The notes below the pieces were generated by a model that saw nothing but the letters and a program-made list of their open reading frames with translations, made no database searches and was not told the origin of the DNA. The position numbers were made by a program, and so were the translations under genes. From an uncultured Pseudomonadota bacterium (lineage in GTDB: Bacteria; Lernaellota; Lernaellaia; Lernaellales; Lernaellaceae), in the NCBI GenBank assembly GCA_937967875.1, contig CALBTQ010000652.1, forward strand, positions 1 through 8,083: a stretch of DNA of 8,083 nt, given 5' to 3'. The stretch's first letter is position 1. Each line of letters starts with the position of its first letter. Shown piece after piece: positions 5,560 through 8,083 of this stretch.

Positions 5560-6702
5560 ATGTTTCGATTGCTGTTTTGTCTGGTGGCGCTGTTTTCGTT
5601 GTGTCTGATTTCCTGCGGCGACGATGACGACGACGCGACCGACGACGATGCAACGGATGATGATCTGACCGATGATGATACGACCGACGACGACAGCGTC
5701 GATGACGACGCCACCGACGACGATACGACCGATGACGACACCGCCGACGATGACGTGATCGACGACGATACGACCGACGACGATACGACCGACGACGACA
5801 CGATCACCGACGATTATGAAAATCCGCTGTGCAAGGAATGGAACGAGAATCCCGACTGGCTCGACGATCCGGTGAACATTCACTGCCTGGTCGAAAAGGG
5901 AGAATTCGCCGACCCGAACGCGCCGGTTCCCGAGACGATCCGGGTGGTCGACTGGAACATCGAACGCGGACATGCGCTCGACGAATACATCGATCTGTTC
6001 CAAAACAACCCCGTGCTCAACGAGGCCGACATCCTGCTTCTGCAGGAGGTGGACCGCTATTGTCCGCGCACCAACAACCGCCACGTAGCGCGCGAACTGG
6101 CCGAAGCGCTGTCCATGGATTACGTGTACGGCGTCGAGTTCGTCGAGTTGAACCAGCAACGCGGCGAACACGGCAACGCGATTCTTTCGCGCTTTCCCAT
6201 CGTCGGCGCGCAACTGCTGCGCCATACCGATTTCGAGCAATGGCACCTCGACGCCGGGCAGCCGCGCCTGGGCGGGCGCATGACCATCGCAGCCGACGTG
6301 CGCATCGGCGATCATACGATCCGCACGGCCTCCGCCCATCATTTCAGCGGCGTGAAACACTACTTCCAGGCCCACCATACCCAGGCCTACGAAACGGCGG
6401 ACCTGCTCAGCTCGTACCCCGGTGCGGTTATCTGGGGCGGAGATCTGAACACCGGCGTGTGGTGGGTGCTGCAGTATGAGCCGGTCATCGAATTCATACT
6501 GGATCAAGGGTATGCGGATGCCCTGTCCGTTCAGCCGCGCGACCGGAACTGGACGATGCCCGCCGATCCGCCCGTGCCGGCTATGCGGCTGGATTGGATT
6601 TTCTACCGCAACATCGACACCCTTGCCGGTCGCGTGCTGTACGAAGAGCCGTTCAACGATTTGTCCGACCACCTGGGCATTTACGCCGACTTCCCACTCT
6701 GA
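5560..6702 (+). CDS. Asp-rich-stalk lipoprotein with endonuclease/exonuclease/phosphatase (EEP) domain
   Basis: Predicted exported lipoprotein of 380 residues with a metal-dependent phosphodiesterase or nuclease domain. The signal peptide ends in lipobox LISC (C19). Residues 21-85 are a stalk of DDD-x-x pentapeptides, about 40 Asp in all. The EEP domain runs from about 126 to 380 and keeps the family's key residues: N133 (DWNIERG), E163 (LLQEVD, metal), N206 (GNAILSRFP), H260/H261 (SAHHFSG), D295 and N297 (GGDLNTG), D345 (RLDWIF), and D370/H371 (SDHLGI). It therefore looks active. Known EEP substrates include DNA, RNA, sphingomyelin and inositol phosphates; the sequence does not decide among them. 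C91 and C109 just after the stalk could form a disulfide. The strong site GGGAGGA (5549-5555) supports ATG 5560. The stalk resembles that of the preceding lipoprotein but the cargo is unrelated. Confidence 0.93.
   Translation: MFRLLFCLVALFSLCLISCGDDDDDATDDDATDDDLTDDDTTDDDSVDDDATDDDTTDDDTADDDVIDDDTTDDDTTDDDTITDDYENPLCKEWNENPDWLDDPVNIHCLVEKGEFADPNAPVPETIRVVDWNIERGHALDEYIDLFQNNPVLNEADILLLQEVDRYCPRTNNRHVARELAEALSMDYVYGVEFVELNQQRGEHGNAILSRFPIVGAQLLRHTDFEQWHLDAGQPRLGGRMTIAADVRIGDHTIRTASAHHFSGVKHYFQAHHTQAYETADLLSSYPGAVIWGGDLNTGVWWVLQYEPVIEFILDQGYADALSVQPRDRNWTMPADPPVPAMRLDWIFYRNIDTLAGRVLYEEPFNDLSDHLGIYADFPL
5620..5814 (+). repeat. 15-bp-period repeats encoding the DDD-x-x stalk of the EEP lipoprotein
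   Basis: After an opening run of five Asp, eleven DDD blocks follow at a five-residue period, separated by pairs such as AT, TT, LT, SV, TA and VI. The DNA units (for example GACGACGATACGACC) are more diverged than those of the upstream lipoprotein gene, with mixed GAC and GAT codons, so the two stalks are not recent copies of each other. Confidence 0.9.
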
Positions 6703-6756
6703 GCCCGCCGGCTGTCGGTTTTAAATAACACAGCAAATAATAATTGCGGCATCCCC

Positions 6757-6785
6757 TTGCTTTTATGAAAAAATCCGTGTAAATT
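6757..6785 (+). promoter_or_regulatory. Possible weak promoter for the acetyltransferase gene
   Basis: TTGCTT (6757-6762) and TAAATT (6780-6785) are 17 bases apart, three and four of six consensus matches, in the AT-rich part of the 266-base gap 6703-6968. This would give a leader of about 180 bases, which contains small inverted repeats at 6834-6847 (TCGGC/GCCGA) and 6919-6934 (GGCGT/ACGCC). Confidence 0.3.
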
Positions 6786-6955
6786 GTTAATAATTGAAAA
6801 CAGGATGATGCTCGTCGGGTTTCCAGAAAATGATCGGCCGAGGCCGAACTCTCCGTTGTTGTTGCCGATTTCGCGACACACACCCGCTTGTTGGGGACGA
6901 AACACACGCCCCTGTATTGGCGTTTAATGACGCCGACGACGCCTCACATTTCGGA

Positions 6956-6964
6956 AAGGAGGAG
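6956..6964 (+). promoter_or_regulatory. Strong ribosome binding site fixing the GTG start at 6969
   Basis: AAGGAGGAG is close to a perfect anti-Shine-Dalgarno match and ends four bases before GTG 6969. The frame is open upstream to a TTG at 6888, but that has no such site, so the GTG is preferred. Confidence 0.85.
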
Positions 6965-6968
6965 CGCC

Positions 6969-7994
6969 GTGAGCGACCATCCCGCCGCCGAGGCAAAAAA
7001 TCTGATCCCGGTCGTCCCGGTCGTCGAGCCCGCCGCGCCGGCCGCCTTGGAAGCGACCGACGAATGGAGCGGTCTGGAGCCCACCGACAAGGACATGGGC
7101 CTGGTGCAGTTCACCCTCGACAAAGGAGTCAAAACCACCGTGGTCGGCACCGTATACGGTTTGGATTTCGAGATCGAAGACGCCGGGTATCGCGTCAACG
7201 TGTTTTTCGACTACTACAACAAGCGCCTCAAGGTGCTCGATTACGACGCCACCGATTACAGCGCGATGATCCGCCGCCTGGCCTGGCTGGCCGAGGCGAA
7301 CCGCTTCGACAAAATTTTCGTCAAGGCCGGGCGCGAGGACTTCCAACGGTTCCTCTCCCACGGCTACATGATGGAAGGCGTGCTGCGCTATTACTTCCGC
7401 GGCGAGGACGCCTACGTGCTCTCGCGGTTTTCCTCGTTGCAACGCGTGCGCAGCGAATCGCTGATCGAGGAAGCGCAGTTGATCGAAACGCTGATCTACA
7501 ACTCCGAGCGCGGAGACGTGCGCGAGCTGGACCCGGACATCGAGATCGTCCGCGCCGGCGCCGAGCACATTCCGCAGTTGGCGTTTATCTACCGCGGCGT
7601 GTTCGAAACCTATCCCTCGCCGCTGACCAACCCCGACTACATCAAGTCGACGATGGACCGCAACGTCGTCTATCGCCTCGCCCGGCGCGACGGCGAAGCC
7701 CTCGCCGCGGCCAGCGCGGAAATCAGCCGCAAACACGCCAACGCCGAAATGACCGACTGCGCCACGATGCCCGCCGCCCAGGGCCGGGGGCTGATGCAGC
7801 ACATTCTCTCGCGGCTCGAAGACGACCTGCGCGAACGCTCGGTGACCACCGCCTACACGCTGGCCCGCGCGATGAGCATCGGCATGAACCGCGTTTTCTT
7901 CCGCCTGGGCTACGAGTTCTCCGGCCGGCTGATCAACAACTGCGACATCTTCGGCCGTTTCGAGGACATGAACATCTGGGTGAAGAAGCTGTAA
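6969..7994 (+). CDS. ablB: Putative beta-lysine N6-acetyltransferase (AblB family, GNAT)
   Basis: Predicted cytoplasmic acetyltransferase of 341 residues. AblB transfers acetyl from acetyl-CoA to beta-lysine, made by the lysine 2,3-aminomutase AblA, to give the compatible solute N6-acetyl-beta-lysine. Family features: an N-terminal half with KIFVKAG (116-122), GYMMEGVLRYYFRGED and VLSRF (about 132-154), and a C-terminal GNAT domain (about 192-341) with VFETYP (211-216), EMTDCATMP (260-268), the acetyl-CoA loop Q271-G-R-G-L, TAYTLARA, GMNRVFFRLGYEFSG and LINNCDIFG, and a MNIW terminus. The first ~45 residues are a Pro/Ala/Val/Glu-rich extension I do not associate with the family, making it longer than the usual 270-290 residues. 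No ablA is visible: the upstream neighbour is unrelated and only 89 bases remain downstream. A different amine substrate is possible, but the C-terminal match is strong. Confidence 0.88.
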   Translation: MSDHPAAEAKNLIPVVPVVEPAAPAALEATDEWSGLEPTDKDMGLVQFTLDKGVKTTVVGTVYGLDFEIEDAGYRVNVFFDYYNKRLKVLDYDATDYSAMIRRLAWLAEANRFDKIFVKAGREDFQRFLSHGYMMEGVLRYYFRGEDAYVLSRFSSLQRVRSESLIEEAQLIETLIYNSERGDVRELDPDIEIVRAGAEHIPQLAFIYRGVFETYPSPLTNPDYIKSTMDRNVVYRLARRDGEALAAASAEISRKHANAEMTDCATMPAAQGRGLMQHILSRLEDDLRERSVTTAYTLARAMSIGMNRVFFRLGYEFSGRLINNCDIFGRFEDMNIWVKKL

Positions 7995-8008
7995 AAAGCA
8001 AAGTATAT

Positions 8009-8046
8009 GTCATCTCGACCGGAGCGATGCGGAGTGGAGAGATCTC
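8009..8046. repeat. Probable dispersed intergenic repeat (GTCATCTCGACC...GAGATCTC type)
   Basis: The segment starts GTCATCTCGACCGGAGCG and ends GTGGAGAGATCTC. It has the style of short intergenic repeats I recall from many bacterial genomes (forms like GTCATTTCGACC ... GGAGAAATCT), with complementary ends ATCTC/GAGAT. It begins 14 bases after the acetyltransferase stop. The following bases to 8083 hold further small inverted repeats (TCGT/ACGA at 8052-8062; AAAGG/CCTTT at 8063-8076). Only one copy is in the window, so repetition is from memory, not shown here. Confidence 0.5.
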
Positions 8047-8083
8047 TTTTGTCGTTCAACGAAAAGGGATTCCTTTCTCCTCC

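Noticed and set aside
5506..6672. 388-codon - strand frame opposite the EEP gene
   Set aside because: The + strand frame has the full set of EEP catalytic motifs; the - strand translation has none and includes mirror-stalk Val/Ile repeats.
6702..6722. Possible terminator after the EEP gene (AGCC/GGCT followed by TTTT)
   Set aside because: The stem is only four base pairs and the T-run is displaced; too weak to call.

Overview
The window looks like one whole contig from an Illumina assembly of a moderately GC-rich, probably uncultured bacterium. Bases 1-29 match the end of an Illumina TruSeq adapter. The last ~75 bases run into what looks like a dispersed intergenic repeat, so both ends look like assembly limits. 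I cannot place the organism firmly. Lipoproteins with long Asp-Asp-Asp-Thr stalks, a MASE3 sensor kinase and a bacterial AblB-type acetyltransferase suggest a deltaproteobacteria-like or related uncultured lineage, but this is inference. All five recognised genes are on the + strand.

Layout. (1) 32-1861: a 5'-truncated membrane histidine kinase (MASE3, PAS, HisKA_3, HATPase). It is followed 12 bases later by (2) 1874-2527, its NarL/LuxR-type response regulator; together they form a two-component operon. (3) 2528-3198: 671 bases with no convincing gene. This stretch has two direct TCAGGGATT boxes 22 bp apart before a -10-like element, three abutting stem-loops, a perfect 12-bp hairpin and a terminator-like hairpin. 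It may encode a structured RNA controlled by the neighbouring regulator. (4) 3199-5445: a lipoprotein with an Asp-rich stalk of 15-bp repeats and about 14 repeats of ~47 residues, best read as two 7-bladed beta-propellers. It is followed by a strong Rho-independent terminator. (5) 5560-6702: a second lipoprotein with the same kind of stalk but a different cargo, an endonuclease/exonuclease/phosphatase (EEP) domain with all expected catalytic residues. It has its own promoter with a perfect TTGACA. (6) 6969-7994: an AblB-family (beta-lysine N6-acetyltransferase) GNAT protein with a low-complexity N-terminal extension and no ablA in view.

How they relate. The kinase and regulator are a clear functional pair. 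The two lipoproteins are separate transcription units that share a modular design: lipobox, acidic pentapeptide stalk, then an unrelated C-terminal domain. That shared module is the most interesting feature of the window. The acetyltransferase appears to be an independent gene, probably for osmolyte synthesis. I see no tRNA, rRNA, CRISPR array or transposase gene.
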